Source: Bacillota bacterium
GTDB lineage: Bacteria > Bacillota > UBA4882 > UBA8346
Length of the DNA stretch: 64,000 nt
Direction: 5' to 3'
NCBI GenBank assembly: GCA_023394955.1
Contig: JAEWZY010000045.1
Span: forward strand, 1-64,000
Below are positions 34,642 to 43,019 of this stretch, piece after piece; position 1 is the first letter of the stretch, and each line of letters opens with the position of its first letter. Both the position numbers and the translations under genes were made by a program. The notes under the pieces were generated by a model that saw nothing but the letters and a program-made list of their open reading frames with translations, ran no database searches and had not been told where the DNA came from.

Positions 34642-34678
34642 AAATAAAAAAGCCTTCGACGGAACGTCAAAAGGCTTT
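34642..34678 (-). terminator. Riboswitch-controlled terminator before metE
   Basis: Read on the minus strand, AAAGCCTT and AAGGCTTTTTT pair around an inner GACG/CGTC helix, and the stem runs into a T-tract. It lies between the cobalamin aptamer and metE and is the natural expression platform. Confidence 0.85.
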
Positions 34679-34734
34679 AATTAGCCATCAAGGCATAATT
34701 AATTTACCATGACACCCCCCTATCCTCCGTAGAG

Positions 34735-34925
34735 TAAACGGTGTATTAGCACAGGCAGGTTTTCTGACTTCGGATCATCAGCCTTTCGCGTCTTCCCGGA
34801 TGATTCCAGTGACATCTTCCCAAGAAAGGCTTCCCCAACACAGCGGCGGGACCGTGCAGGAATTGCGCCTGCTTCCCTTTTCAGCCGATTGATAAGAGCA
34901 TCCATCGGCCACCTGTACTTGTTAA
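34735..34925 (-). ncRNA. Cobalamin (AdoCbl) riboswitch
   Basis: On the minus strand the leader has the B12-aptamer signatures in order: a start like AAGTACAGGTGGCCGATGG, then GGGAAGCAGGCGCAATTCCT, GGTCCCGCCGCTGTG, and GAAGTCAGAAAACCTGCCTG, the last being the conserved B12 box region. It precedes metE with a terminator between, so B12 binding should stop metE and QueF-like expression. Confidence 0.93.
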
Positions 34926-34948
34926 CAATCAATATATTGTTATCTAAA

Positions 34949-34977
34949 ATGATAACACATACAATATGTTGTGTCAA
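34949..34977 (-). promoter_or_regulatory. Promoter of the metE operon
   Basis: On the minus strand TTGACA (34977-34972) and TATCAT (34954-34949) are spaced by 17 bases. Transcription would start about 20 bases before the cobalamin aptamer. Confidence 0.8.
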
Positions 34978-35361
34978 AAGTTTTTTTAAATAAAAAAACC
35001 TGATGCTCCGAATATCGTTTTTCTTAGCATGACCGACCCCGGTTCTTTAAAAAAAGATGAAAGAGGAAACCTTTAAAATAGTGAAACGACCGATTGCGTA
35101 AGAAATCGGACAGAGCGAGGTAATTGATCGAACAATCAAAGTTCCAGGAACTTTTTAACTTATTAATCGTTTAATATCAAATTGTAAATAAAAAAATCAG
35201 GAGCTAGACACTTGATTATCTTTTGTAGCCAACAGGTTCCGGCTGCCGGGAAGATAACTTCAACGAAGATCGGAACCCGTGTAAAAGAAACATGTGGTAT
35301 AATTAACTTTTCAAACGTCAATTCTGTCCTGTAATGGAAGTATAATTAAAACGAGAATACG
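34978..35361 (+). other. Intergenic region with a nested hairpin and a likely extended -10 promoter
   Basis: GGTTCCG (35235-35241) and CGGAACC (35271-35277) pair around an inner hairpin GAAG-ATAA-CTTC (35250-35261). TGGTATAAT (35295-35303) is an extended -10 box for the small metal-motif gene. The hairpin is upstream of that promoter, so it would belong to a longer transcript. No known RNA family was recognised. Confidence 0.4.
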
Positions 35362-35643
35362 ATGAAAAAGCTGACTAATTTTAAACTTATCACTATTTTG
35401 TTAATCGGTTCGGCGTTACTGTTAATCTGTCATGTCCACCCACATCATTCATGGTGGGATAGTGAAGATGATCATTGTTTCCTCTGCCAAATTCTCCAAG
35501 CCGGAGTTGTATATGTTTCTCCATTTGTCCTCAGTTTACTGTTCATTTTGATCGCGCTTATTCTCCAAAACCAAACCGGTGTTTTAACAACCTCTACGCC
35601 GACTGGTTACGCTAACCGGGCGCCCCCGACTGCTCTTTTCTAA
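35362..35643 (+). CDS. Small membrane protein with CHVHPHH, CFLC and RAPPTA motifs
   Basis: A 93-residue paralogue of the protein at 13498-13785. An N-terminal hydrophobic helix (residues 9-24) leads to CHVHPHHSWWDSEDDHCFLC, a Cys/His/Asp-rich segment likely to bind metal. A second helix follows, and the C terminus is NRAPPTALF. It precedes a UPF0718 permease pair, while its paralogue precedes znuACB. The repeated placement suggests an accessory role in metal sensing or delivery. Family name not assigned. Confidence 0.7.
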   Translation: MKKLTNFKLITILLIGSALLLICHVHPHHSWWDSEDDHCFLCQILQAGVVYVSPFVLSLLFILIALILQNQTGVLTTSTPTGYANRAPPTALF

Positions 35644-35766
35644 ATTTAAGAACGCAAATAGCTAAATATTTTAGACGCATGCTGAAGAGGCATCATTATG
35701 CCTAATTTGGAGTTGCTTATTTTTAAACTAAACCCTGCATTTTTCAGGGAGAAAAGGAGCAGAGTC

Positions 35767-36816
35767 ATGAGAAATAAACTCCAAACTTTGCTTTCCCTAT
35801 TTTTACTGGCATTTCTGCTAACTTTAATTGCTTTACGCGATTGGATGTTTCCGATTCCGTTTTTGGATAAACTGCCGCAACTGGTAACCATCTTTTTAAG
35901 TATCATTATTCAGGCTTTGCCATTTGTACTGCTCGGAGTATTCGGCTCGGCCTTGATGCACAAGCTGATCACGGCAGAGATGATTGAAAACCTGCTGGCA
36001 CGGACCGGAAGACTTCCCGGTATCTTATTAGCAATCGGCGCCGGATTTTTCTTTCCGGTTTGTGACTGCGGGGTAATTCCCGTGGCCCGCAGATTACTGG
36101 CTAAAAGGGTACCACCCTATATGGCCATTGCTTTTTTGGTTACCGCGCCGCTGGTAAATCCGATCACCGTCTGGGCGACCGCCACCGCTTTCGGTTATAA
36201 TTTGCCGGTGACTCTGATCCGGGTGGGGATGGCCGTTATCATAGGAGTCATTGTGGCGATGCTTGTCAGTGAATTCCTTCCTTCCCTGGAAGATATCTTG
36301 CATTCGAAAGCAATCCGGGAGTTAGAGACGGCAGCTGCTTCAAACGATGGAATGACGATCGGGAATCCTCATGCAAGTCAAAATGAATCTTGGGTTTTTG
36401 CCATTTTTAACCATGCAAATCAAGAATTCTTGGAGGTCGGGAGATTTCTAATCATCGGAGCATTGATTGCGGCCACCATCCAAACAGCCGTTCCTAAACA
36501 GGCGTTGTTGACGATTACCGGAAACCCGGCCATATCGGTTCTGGTCATGATGGGGCTAGCCTTGACACTGTCGCTCTGCGCCGAAGCCGATGCCTTTGTG
36601 GCCCGCTCCTTTGTCTATCATTTTCCACTGGGGAGCGTGATGGCATTTATGGTCTTCGGGCAGATTATCGATTTGAAAAACATTGCTTTATTGTTAAAGA
36701 GTTTTAAACTAAAAGCCATTCTCTTCATCTTCGGAATCTGCGCGGTGTTGGTCTTTGTCTTTTGTTTCCTGCTCAGTTTATCCGGGATGGACAATTTGAT
36801 TTGGGGGAGGTTTTAA
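35767..36816 (+). CDS. UPF0718 (DUF318, YraQ-like) permease
   Basis: A 349-residue membrane protein with about eight helices. The hallmark FFFPVCDCGVIPVARRLLAK near residue 97 is followed by FLVTAPLVNPITVWATATAF; the CDCG motif is thought to bind metal. The open frame starts at 35698, but the ATG at 35767 follows AAAAGGAG and gives a normal N terminus. The next gene encodes the usual TIGR03943-type partner 3 nt away. Related pairs are linked to metal homeostasis; substrate unproven. Confidence 0.85.
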   Translation: MRNKLQTLLSLFLLAFLLTLIALRDWMFPIPFLDKLPQLVTIFLSIIIQALPFVLLGVFGSALMHKLITAEMIENLLARTGRLPGILLAIGAGFFFPVCDCGVIPVARRLLAKRVPPYMAIAFLVTAPLVNPITVWATATAFGYNLPVTLIRVGMAVIIGVIVAMLVSEFLPSLEDILHSKAIRELETAAASNDGMTIGNPHASQNESWVFAIFNHANQEFLEVGRFLIIGALIAATIQTAVPKQALLTITGNPAISVLVMMGLALTLSLCAEADAFVARSFVYHFPLGSVMAFMVFGQIIDLKNIALLLKSFKLKAILFIFGICAVLVFVFCFLLSLSGMDNLIWGRF

Positions 36817-36819
36817 CCG

Positions 36820-37656
36820 GTGGAGAAGTTGAAAAAACACTATACTTCGATTGTATTGGCAGGCTATATCATTTTTCTATTTGTTTTGCTGGCGACCGGA
36901 AATATCCGCCGCTTCATCAACCCCAGATTATCCTTCTTGTCGGTATTGGCATTGCTGATGTTCAGCGCCATGTTCTTCGCCAGCCTTCGCAAGGACGCAA
37001 AACACGATAAACATGAGCATCACTGTGAATGCTGCCATCATGAAATGGAACACTTTTCCAAGGCAAATCTGATTTTGCTTTTGCCTTTGTTTTTAGCCAT
37101 CTGCGTCGCTCCGGAAACTTTGAGTTATCAGGCATCAAACACTGACGCTTTACCGCCGCTGGGGTCCGGTTCTTCCCAAATCCAAATCACGGCGCCTTCC
37201 GGACCGTTGCCGGATATGAAGTTGATAGTTCCGGCAGAGCAACCGGTTCCGGTGAAATACGAAGAATATACCCAACTGGATATCGGGAATATTCTCTTCG
37301 ATACCCGGAAATCCGCCAAGCAAAAACTAACCGGTTCGAAAGTATTTTTGCAGGGTTTGGTGTTGCGCTCTCCGGAATTAAACGCGGATGAAGTTGTGGT
37401 GTACCGGATGGTGATTTCTTGTTGCGTCGCCGACGGCATACCGCTCGGAGTAACCGTTAAATTACCGGAGGGAACCCAGTTTAACAATGGAGAATGGATT
37501 GGCGTGGAAGGCACGATTCAATGGGCGCCTTTTCGGGATGAGTTGAAAAATATTGAGCCGGTAGTCTATATGGTGCCGCCGGAGAAGACTTTTGCCTATT
37601 TTACGGCTACTAGAGCATACCGGATGGAGGCTCCGAGGGAGCAATATTTGTTTTAG
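36820..37656 (+). CDS. TIGR03943-like protein, partner of the UPF0718 permease
   Basis: A 278-residue protein starting with GTG after GGGGGAGG. Residues 10-55 hold two membrane helices, then a His-rich cytoplasmic loop (DKHEHHCECCHHEMEHFSK) and another helix. The C-terminal extracytoplasmic domain includes VYRMVISCCVADGIPLGVTV near residue 191. This architecture matches the family found beside UPF0718 permeases. The Cys/His cluster suggests metal binding. Exact function unknown. Confidence 0.83.
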   Translation: MEKLKKHYTSIVLAGYIIFLFVLLATGNIRRFINPRLSFLSVLALLMFSAMFFASLRKDAKHDKHEHHCECCHHEMEHFSKANLILLLPLFLAICVAPETLSYQASNTDALPPLGSGSSQIQITAPSGPLPDMKLIVPAEQPVPVKYEEYTQLDIGNILFDTRKSAKQKLTGSKVFLQGLVLRSPELNADEVVVYRMVISCCVADGIPLGVTVKLPEGTQFNNGEWIGVEGTIQWAPFRDELKNIEPVVYMVPPEKTFAYFTATRAYRMEAPREQYLF

Positions 37657-37731
37657 ACCTACGAATCCCTCCGGTAAATCGCTTACTAAGAGACGATTAG
37701 GACAAATAAATAAAAAATCGCAGGAGTCTTA

Positions 37732-38034
37732 ATGAAGAGATATTTGATAATCCTTTTACTGTTTTTTCTTTCTCTGTCCTCGAATGTTCAAGCAGAACCA
37801 ATGGTCATTCAAACCCTAGAATACTTTACCCTCGATATTTCCCATGAATATTTGCTGCGCGGGGGGCGTTACCAGTGGCGTATCCAATTTACCGGGACGA
37901 CTGTCTTTGAGAATAAGCAACAATACTTGATCTCTACCTTCCTTCGGGCGGAAAGATTGAGTTGGTGGAGTAAAATGAACACTAAGAGAAACGGATGCCG
38001 GTTTTCATTTATTTCAAGCCGACTTCAGAACTGA
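37732..38034 (+). CDS. Small predicted secreted protein of unknown function
   Basis: A 100-residue reading frame with a clear signal peptide (MKRYLIILLLFFLSLSS to VQAEP, about residue 23) and a short mature part (TLEYFTLDISHEYLLRGGRY). The ATG is preceded by CAGGAG. The C terminus is basic and atypical, and may result from a frameshift. No family recognised. It is preceded by the metal permease pair and followed by an ArsR-type regulator with its own promoter. Confidence 0.45.
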   Translation: MKRYLIILLLFFLSLSSNVQAEPMVIQTLEYFTLDISHEYLLRGGRYQWRIQFTGTTVFENKQQYLISTFLRAERLSWWSKMNTKRNGCRFSFISSRLQN

Positions 38035-38075
38035 GGAACGCCTGATAAGGTGAGAAGATATTTAAAGACGGAGCA

Positions 38076-38104
38076 TTGACAACTAATAGATCTCATGGTA
38101 GTAT
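38076..38104 (+). promoter_or_regulatory. Promoter of the second ArsR-family gene
   Basis: TTGACA (38076-38081) and TAGTAT (38099-38104) with a 17-base spacer. A dyad-symmetric operator follows immediately. Confidence 0.75.
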
Positions 38105-38128
38105 TTAAGTAATTGCTTTAGTACTTAA
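38105..38128. promoter_or_regulatory. ArsR-type operator A
   Basis: A 24-bp element starting TTAAGTAATTGC and ending TACTTAA, with TTAAGTA/TACTTAA inverted ends. It is repeated at 38584-38607 with 19 of 24 positions identical, upstream of the thioredoxin gene. Confidence 0.7.
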
Positions 38129-38148
38129 TTTATCTTATGGAGCTGATT

Positions 38149-38565
38149 ATGAAGCTAAAACCGTCGGAAATTTGCAAAGTATTGTCGGTGGAAACCCGGC
38201 TAAAAATTATCAAGCTGTTAAAGACCAAAGGTCCGCTGGGCGCGCAGGATATCGCCGGGCAGTTGGGGGTGACCACGGCGGCAATATCGCAGCATCTCAA
38301 GATCATGAGCCAGGTGGGAATCGTCAGCAGTGAAAGGAAAGGATTTTATATTCCCTATTCCATCAATGAAGAGGTATTAAGCCAATGCCGGCAGTTATTG
38401 ACCGAGGTTTGCTTATGCGGATGCAGTGAATCCGGTAAACCAAGCGGTGCGGAAATAAATGCGGCTAGTTTGGAAGCGTTACAAAATTATGAGAGGGATT
38501 TGGAGGAAAGACTCCAAGCTGTGCGGGAACGGATTAAAGTCTTGGCGGCGCAGCATAACGATTAA
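38149..38565 (+). CDS. ArsR-family transcriptional regulator
   Basis: A 138-residue winged-helix repressor: ICKVLSVETRLKIIKLLKT, then AQDIAGQLGVTTAAISQHLK at residues 35-54. EVCLCGCSESGK near residue 88 provides a CxCxC group that could sense a metal, metalloid or redox signal. The ATG at 38149 is 6 nt after GGAG; a second in-frame ATG lies at 38137. Matching operators before this gene and before the thioredoxin gene suggest it controls both. Confidence 0.85.
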   Translation: MKLKPSEICKVLSVETRLKIIKLLKTKGPLGAQDIAGQLGVTTAAISQHLKIMSQVGIVSSERKGFYIPYSINEEVLSQCRQLLTEVCLCGCSESGKPSGAEINAASLEALQNYERDLEERLQAVRERIKVLAAQHND

Positions 38566-38583
38566 ATTTTTTTAGCAAAATAC

Positions 38584-38607
38584 TTAAGTGATTGCTAAAA
38601 AACTTAA
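38584..38607. promoter_or_regulatory. ArsR-type operator B, before thioredoxin
   Basis: TTAAGTGATTGC with the mirrored ACTTAA end; 19 of 24 bases match operator A. It sits within a larger dyad TTTAGCA (38571-38577) and TGCTAAA (38593-38599), between the ArsR gene and thioredoxin. Confidence 0.7.
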
Positions 38608-38642
38608 ATAGTATTGCGAAAAATTGAAGCGAGGTGGCCTTA

Positions 38643-38960
38643 ATGATGAATGTAACGGAAAGCAGCTTTAGGGAGGAAGTATTACATGCGCCGGGAGTTG
38701 TGCTGGTAGATTTTTGGGCGCCCTGGTGCGGACCTTGCCGGATGGTGGGGCCGGTTCTGGAGACAATCGCCCGGGAAAAAGGGGATAAAGTTAAAATCGT
38801 TAAAGTAAACGTTGATGAGAACCCCGGCTTGGCGGCGAACTATCAGGTAATGTCCATTCCCACCATGATCATTTTTAAGGATAGTCAAGTGATGGAACAA
38901 TTTGTCGGGGCGTTACCCAAACCGGCGATCGAGAGTAAGCTTGCCAAGTGGCTTGGTTAG
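38643..38960 (+). CDS. Thioredoxin
   Basis: A 105-residue thioredoxin with WAPWCGPCRMVGP at residues 25-37 (active-site CGPC) and the cis-Pro segment SIPTMIIF near 70. It reduces protein disulfides in the cytoplasm. The ATG at 38643 follows GAGGTGG; the open frame also includes a GTG at 38634. It is flanked by a copy of the ArsR operator and followed by a small ferredoxin gene, forming a compact redox unit. Confidence 0.92.
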   Translation: MMNVTESSFREEVLHAPGVVLVDFWAPWCGPCRMVGPVLETIAREKGDKVKIVKVNVDENPGLAANYQVMSIPTMIIFKDSQVMEQFVGALPKPAIESKLAKWLG

Positions 38961-39095
38961 GGATACCTGCCGGAAGTCAAAGATCAATCGGAAATCAGCC
39001 CAGGCACCTTCTGAACTCTACTCCGGATTGAATGAGTTTAGAAGTTTGACCCGATAACCTTGGCTGTATTCAGTTTTCATGAAAGGAAGACGTAA

Positions 39096-39272
39096 ATGGC
39101 CATTTCAGTGGATTTAAACCGTTGTCCGCAAAATCATCTCTGCCCCGCGCTTAGAGTGTGTCCTGTTAATGCCTTGGCTCAAAATGGTTTTAGCGCTCCG
39201 GCGGTGGATGACGTCAAATGTATTGACTGTAAAAAATGCGTCCGGTTCTGTCCGATGGGAGCATTTTCTTAA
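39096..39272 (+). CDS. Small ferredoxin-like 4Fe-4S protein
   Basis: A 58-residue protein that is easily missed because of its length. The N-terminal half has Cys at residues 10, 16 and 22 (RCPQNHLCPALRVCPVNAL) and the C-terminal half the full CIDCKKCVRFCPMG motif with Cys at 42, 45, 48 and 52. It would carry one or two 4Fe-4S clusters. The ATG follows AAAGGAAG. It lies just after thioredoxin and may transfer electrons within the same redox module. Confidence 0.78.
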   Translation: MAISVDLNRCPQNHLCPALRVCPVNALAQNGFSAPAVDDVKCIDCKKCVRFCPMGAFS

Positions 39273-39334
39273 GGTTTGAATGCCAAAATCGAAATGGGTA
39301 GTAGCAATGACGCATGAATTTGATGTCTCGGAAG

Positions 39335-39787
39335 TTACTTTTGGGATACCGGGTTCTGTTGCCATCTTTTCAATAGCAACGCCTGAAGGATACCTAAAAT
39401 GCTCAGAATAATCAAAGCCGCCAGATTCGTCCCCGGTTCGTTGCGGATCTGGGGCCAGATCCGCAACAGGTTCATAAACAAGCCCAAGGTGATGAAGCCG
39501 AAGGCGTTGGCGCAGATCATTCCTTTAAGCCAGGCCATATTATAGCCGGTCCGTTTAAAGACGAACGAAATTGTCAAAGCGACGGCGGTGCTTAAGGCGA
39601 CTGTCGCCGCCAATCCGATCATGACCCCGGTTGTGGTATGGACGTATCGGGTATTTAGAAAGACATTGGCGGCAATCTCCCAGGGAGTGCTGGTCGGCAT
39701 TCCCAGCCAGCGGAGGAAATAGGTGAGAATGTTTACCAGCGCTGCTCCCAGTAAACCGGCCAGGGTCGAATAATAAAATAGATTCAT
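39335..39787 (-). CDS. Membrane protein of unknown function
   Basis: A 150-residue membrane protein with about four helices: residues 5-25, 55-80, 90-115 and 122-140. The sequence LAGLLGAALVNILTYFLRWL recalls small uncharacterised Bacillota membrane proteins. The ATG at 39787 gives a start with GGGAG upstream; the frame is open further to 39835. It is convergent with the ferredoxin gene. No function can be named. Confidence 0.65.
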   Translation of the reverse strand: MNLFYYSTLAGLLGAALVNILTYFLRWLGMPTSTPWEIAANVFLNTRYVHTTTGVMIGLAATVALSTAVALTISFVFKRTGYNMAWLKGMICANAFGFITLGLFMNLLRIWPQIRNEPGTNLAALIILSILGILQALLLKRWQQNPVSQK

Positions 39788-39941
39788 TTTGAGAGACTCC
39801 CGAGCGTGATTTATTACTGGTATTTTCCCCGGCATTCCGGTTTTTGATTCATTGCTAATATATGAGCGGTAATTGTGGAAAGTATGGGCGCTAAAATTGG
39901 ATTATGCTTGTCTATCTTAATACTGACACAGAGGAGGCATT

Positions 39942-40340
39942 GTGATGTTAAATTTCGAAATTCCTAATCTGAACATCCGTTGGGATGAAGAACTGGAAAG
40001 CGTTTTGATGGAGTGGACTGGTTTTGTTCAGGGGGAAGTTTTTAAACAAGCGGTCAATCAAGGACTGGAGTTATTGATCGCTCAAAAGGGCTGCAAATGG
40101 TTGGCGGATTTATCGCAAATGGCAGTCATCGCTCAGGAGGACCAGCGTTGGTTGGATGAGGAATGGTTCCCCCGGGCCGCTCAAGCGGGGATGAAATATA
40201 TCGCAATGGTCCGGCCAGCGAAGATCCTTTCGCAAATGTCGGTAAGGCGGGTAACCGGTAAAACCGGGGAGTTGGAGATGGAGACCGCTTATTTTGATTC
40301 ACCGGAAAAGGCTAAGGAATGGCTAAGATCAAAAAAGTAA
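39942..40340 (+). CDS. STAS/SpoIIAA-like protein
   Basis: A 132-residue soluble protein. VLMEWTGFVQGEVFKQAVNQ near residue 22 and KGCKWLADLSQMAVIAQEDQ near 49 resemble the SpoIIAA-like (STAS-like) fold, where a strand is followed by a conserved D-S or D-L motif. Such proteins are putative regulatory or lipid-binding domains. The ATG follows AGAGGAGG. It stands alone. Confidence 0.6.
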   Translation: MMLNFEIPNLNIRWDEELESVLMEWTGFVQGEVFKQAVNQGLELLIAQKGCKWLADLSQMAVIAQEDQRWLDEEWFPRAAQAGMKYIAMVRPAKILSQMSVRRVTGKTGELEMETAYFDSPEKAKEWLRSKK

Positions 40341-40396
40341 ATTTCAGTCGCTTAGGGCGCTTGGTTTGCAACTTTCATAGTATCTTTCAAATATTA

Positions 40397-40425
40397 TTGA
40401 CATCTTTCCGCAGTAGTACTATAAT
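40397..40425 (+). promoter_or_regulatory. Consensus promoter of CGGC gene 2
   Basis: TTGACA (40397-40402) and TATAAT (40420-40425) match sigma-A perfectly with a 17-base spacer. The shared element lies 13 bases after the -10 box. Confidence 0.82.
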
Positions 40426-40438
40426 ATACAAATTAATA

Positions 40439-40448
40439 GCATACGCCC
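40439..40448. promoter_or_regulatory. GCATATGCCC regulatory element, copy 3
   Basis: GCATACGCCC, one base from consensus, is preceded by AATTAATA and followed by AAAATAT, just as copy 1 is preceded by AATTAATA. The position is right after the promoter of the second CGGC gene. Confidence 0.65.
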
Positions 40449-40575
40449 AAAATATCATTCATTACCAAATCCGCTAAAGTCTAGGTTATATATATATATA
40501 TATTGAAAAGAGCGATATTGAATTCGCTAAGATTGAGTGGCTGTGAAATCTTAACGTAATTAGGGGGCATTTATC

Positions 40576-40908
40576 ATGAAACTTGGTTTAATTAGGTGTA
40601 TCCAGACGGAAGATATGTGTCCGGCGACTACGGATTTGAAATTCATCAAAGCTAAAAAAGGCGCTTTCGAAGGAATCAGTGAAGATATTGAACTTATTGG
40701 CATAACTACCTGTGGAGGCTGCCCCGGCAAAAAAGCGGTGACCCGCGCGGCGGAGATGGTGGAACGGGGAGCGGATGCCATTGCCTTAGCTTCGTGCATT
40801 ACCAAAGGAAATCCCATCGGGTTCGCCTGCCCGCAGGCGACGGCTATGAAAGAGGCCATCGCCAAAAAAGTAGGCGAGAAAGTAAGGGTTATCGATTATA
40901 CTCACTGA
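40576..40908 (+). CDS. CGGC domain-containing protein, copy 2
   Basis: A 110-residue paralogue of the protein at 18582, with nearly the same sequence: CIQTEDMCPATTDL near residue 8, TTCGGCPGKKAV near 47 and ALASCITKG near 77. The Cys pattern suggests binding of a metal or cluster. It is under a perfect promoter and the GCATATGCCC element, which copy 1 lacks, so the two copies may be expressed under different conditions. The J-domain gene follows. Confidence 0.85.
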   Translation: MKLGLIRCIQTEDMCPATTDLKFIKAKKGAFEGISEDIELIGITTCGGCPGKKAVTRAAEMVERGADAIALASCITKGNPIGFACPQATAMKEAIAKKVGEKVRVIDYTH

Positions 40909-41059
40909 GGAAAATTTATGGATTTTGATTTATCATTTGTACCTTGAGCGTAGCGAAGGGAATCGTTATCATACTGGACCGGATAGATAGCCCCGCCGAT
41001 TTAAAATCTTTACATATCAAGCAAATGATAATTTTCTGTTACGTAAAAGGTGATGAATT

Positions 41060-41380
41060 ATGAAAAAAGAGTTTTCTTACGAAGAATTAAAAACCGCCAG
41101 AGAGATTTTAGGGTTGCCCGAGGAAGCGACCATGACGTTCATAAAGGAGCGGTACCGGGTTTTATGCCGACAATACCATCCCGATGTTAATCAGCAGGAT
41201 AATGCAAGTCTAATTAAGATGCAAGAAATTAATAGTGCGTACCAGCTAATTTTGGATTATTGCGCCAATTACCGGTATTCATTTAAGCAGGACCAAATGC
41301 GGGACGAGGCAACCGAGTGGTGGCGGCAAAGATTCGGAGACGATCCCATGTGGGGGCCTGGGCCCAAGCAAGGCAAGTAA
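41060..41380 (+). CDS. J-domain (DnaJ-like) protein
   Basis: A 106-residue protein with a J-domain in residues 8-75: AREILGLPEEATMTFIKERY, then CRQYHPDVNQQ with the obligatory HPD, then INSAYQLILDYC. It lacks the G/F region, zinc fingers and C-terminal domain of DnaJ. It would stimulate DnaK ATPase for specific clients. The ATG follows AAAGGTGATG. Confidence 0.85.
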   Translation: MKKEFSYEELKTAREILGLPEEATMTFIKERYRVLCRQYHPDVNQQDNASLIKMQEINSAYQLILDYCANYRYSFKQDQMRDEATEWWRQRFGDDPMWGPGPKQGK

Positions 41381-41814
41381 TAGTCGTTTCCTTTGGAGAA
41401 CGAGTCCGAAAAACATCTCCGACGCAATCGTAAAAGAGTTCCAATTGCCTCTTGCCTCACGGTGAAATCATCGAGGAAAAAACTTATATCCCTATCACTA
41501 TCAAGTCTTGTTGCGGTATCAATTCAACGATTTATCTCCTTCGAAACGGATGGTTTTATGGATTTTAGGGTATTTATACGGAAGTACTCATCGGATCGAT
41601 TATTATAGAAATGAGTATCGGGAGTATTATGTGGTAAACCGTTCCATCGGAGCCGGGAATCATTCTGTAAACCAAACATTTATTGCTTTGCCGCTTCCGA
41701 AACCTTTAAAAAGGCGGGGATCGCGGATTAGTTATGCCGGAATAAAATCTTCGCTCCACTCATATTTATTATTTTAGGATTGTCCATTAAAATTTAAATG
41801 GGTGGATGCATTCG
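41381..41814. other. Gap with weak reading frames, possibly decayed
   Basis: Two overlapping frames occur here (41393-41608 and 41508-41777). Neither has a recognisable domain or a good ribosome site, and both are rich in basic residues. They may be remnants of a lost gene. No RNA or repeat is visible. Confidence 0.3.
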
Positions 41815-42879
41815 ATGAAAATATTAGTTTTAGCCATGATAACAGCTTTATTTTTCTTATTTACCCTTCCGTTATTTGCAGCCCAAAACCCTCCCGATCT
41901 TTACCGAGCCAAGATCATTCAAATCCAAGAAATGCCAAAAAATAAACAGCAAATTCAACAAATAATCGTCGCCCGATTCGTTAATGGTTTATATCAAGGA
42001 AAAACCATTAAATTGACCAATGATTACAGCGGTTTTCCAACCGATATTCGATACACGGTAGGGAAATTAATCTTTATCACAGAGTATCGGGATGCTTCCC
42101 AAAGACGTTTCGTCATTACCGGGCCGGTCCGGGACCAAGGGGTCTATCTATTAATCGGGATCTTTGTCCTAAGTGTATTGATAATCGGAGGATTCCAAGG
42201 CATTCGGGCGCTGATCAGTTTAGGCTCAGTCTGCGCCGTCATTTTTTATATATTGATACCGCTGGTGATCCGTGGCTATCATCCTATACCGGTAACCTTA
42301 ATTCTTTCCGCCGTCGCTACTATCTTTACCCTGTTTTTTGTAAGTGGCGTTAATCCTAAGACAATAACCGCAGTTATTGGAACTGTCAGCGGGGTAGCCA
42401 TGGCGGGTTTTTTGGCCTGGTATTTCGGGAATTTGATTTCTTTGGTAGGCTATAGCGATGAGTCGGTTCAAATGCTGCAGTACACCTCGTTTCCGATTGA
42501 TTGCAAAGGATTATTGTTCTCAGGGATCATCATTGGCGCTTTGGGGGCGGTAATGGATGTCTCGATGTCGATCGCTTCCGCGCTTACGGAGATCAAGGAG
42601 ACCAACCCCAAGATCGGTCTCAATGAGTTAATGTCCAGCGGCTTTAAGGTTGGGAAAGATGTGATCAGCACTATGACCAATACTTTAGTCCTGGCTTATG
42701 TCGGTAGTTCCTTCCCTTTATTAATGCTCTACCATATTTACCAAACCCCTTACCAGCAAATCATCAATCAAGATGCGGTCGCCGCGGAACTGGTCCGGAT
42801 GTTTGCGGGGAGCATCGGGTTATTGGCTGCCATACCAGTAACAACATTTATCGCCGCGGTTTTCAATTATAGTGAATAG
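41815..42879 (+). CDS. YibE/F-family membrane protein
   Basis: A 354-residue protein with a signal helix (residues 3-20), an extracytoplasmic beta-rich segment (YRAKIIQIQEMPKNKQQ to GKLIFITEYRD), and six to seven membrane helices. Family landmarks include VRDQGVYLLIGIFVLSVLII near 105 and IIGALGAVMDVSMSIASAL near 242, followed by NTLVLAYVGSSFPLLML. Members are proposed to be permeases of unknown substrate. An ATG also occurs at 41806. FeoAB lies downstream after a terminator. Confidence 0.85.
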   Translation: MKILVLAMITALFFLFTLPLFAAQNPPDLYRAKIIQIQEMPKNKQQIQQIIVARFVNGLYQGKTIKLTNDYSGFPTDIRYTVGKLIFITEYRDASQRRFVITGPVRDQGVYLLIGIFVLSVLIIGGFQGIRALISLGSVCAVIFYILIPLVIRGYHPIPVTLILSAVATIFTLFFVSGVNPKTITAVIGTVSGVAMAGFLAWYFGNLISLVGYSDESVQMLQYTSFPIDCKGLLFSGIIIGALGAVMDVSMSIASALTEIKETNPKIGLNELMSSGFKVGKDVISTMTNTLVLAYVGSSFPLLMLYHIYQTPYQQIINQDAVAAELVRMFAGSIGLLAAIPVTTFIAAVFNYSE

Positions 42880-42971
42880 CCGCTTCATTTAACCCGCCAT
42901 CGCAAACCGGAGAAAACATTCATTATATAGTTTGAGTTTCACCGGTTTAAATCGAAGAATAATACTTTTTC

Positions 42972-43019
42972 AGACTGGTCGACGCTTTTCGAAGCGAGGT
43001 TTTCAGATCAGTCTTTTTG
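42972..43019 (+). terminator. Terminator between the YibE/F gene and feoA
   Basis: AGACTGGTC (42972-42980) pairs with GATCAGTCT (43006-43014), enclosing a second hairpin with a TTCG tetraloop (CGCTT-TTCG-AAGCG). A run of T follows. The rest of the 42880-43197 gap shows no other feature. Confidence 0.75.

Noticed and set aside
34720..34977. Reading frame of 85 codons on the minus strand
   Set aside because: It lies entirely within the cobalamin riboswitch leader and its composition is explained by the RNA.
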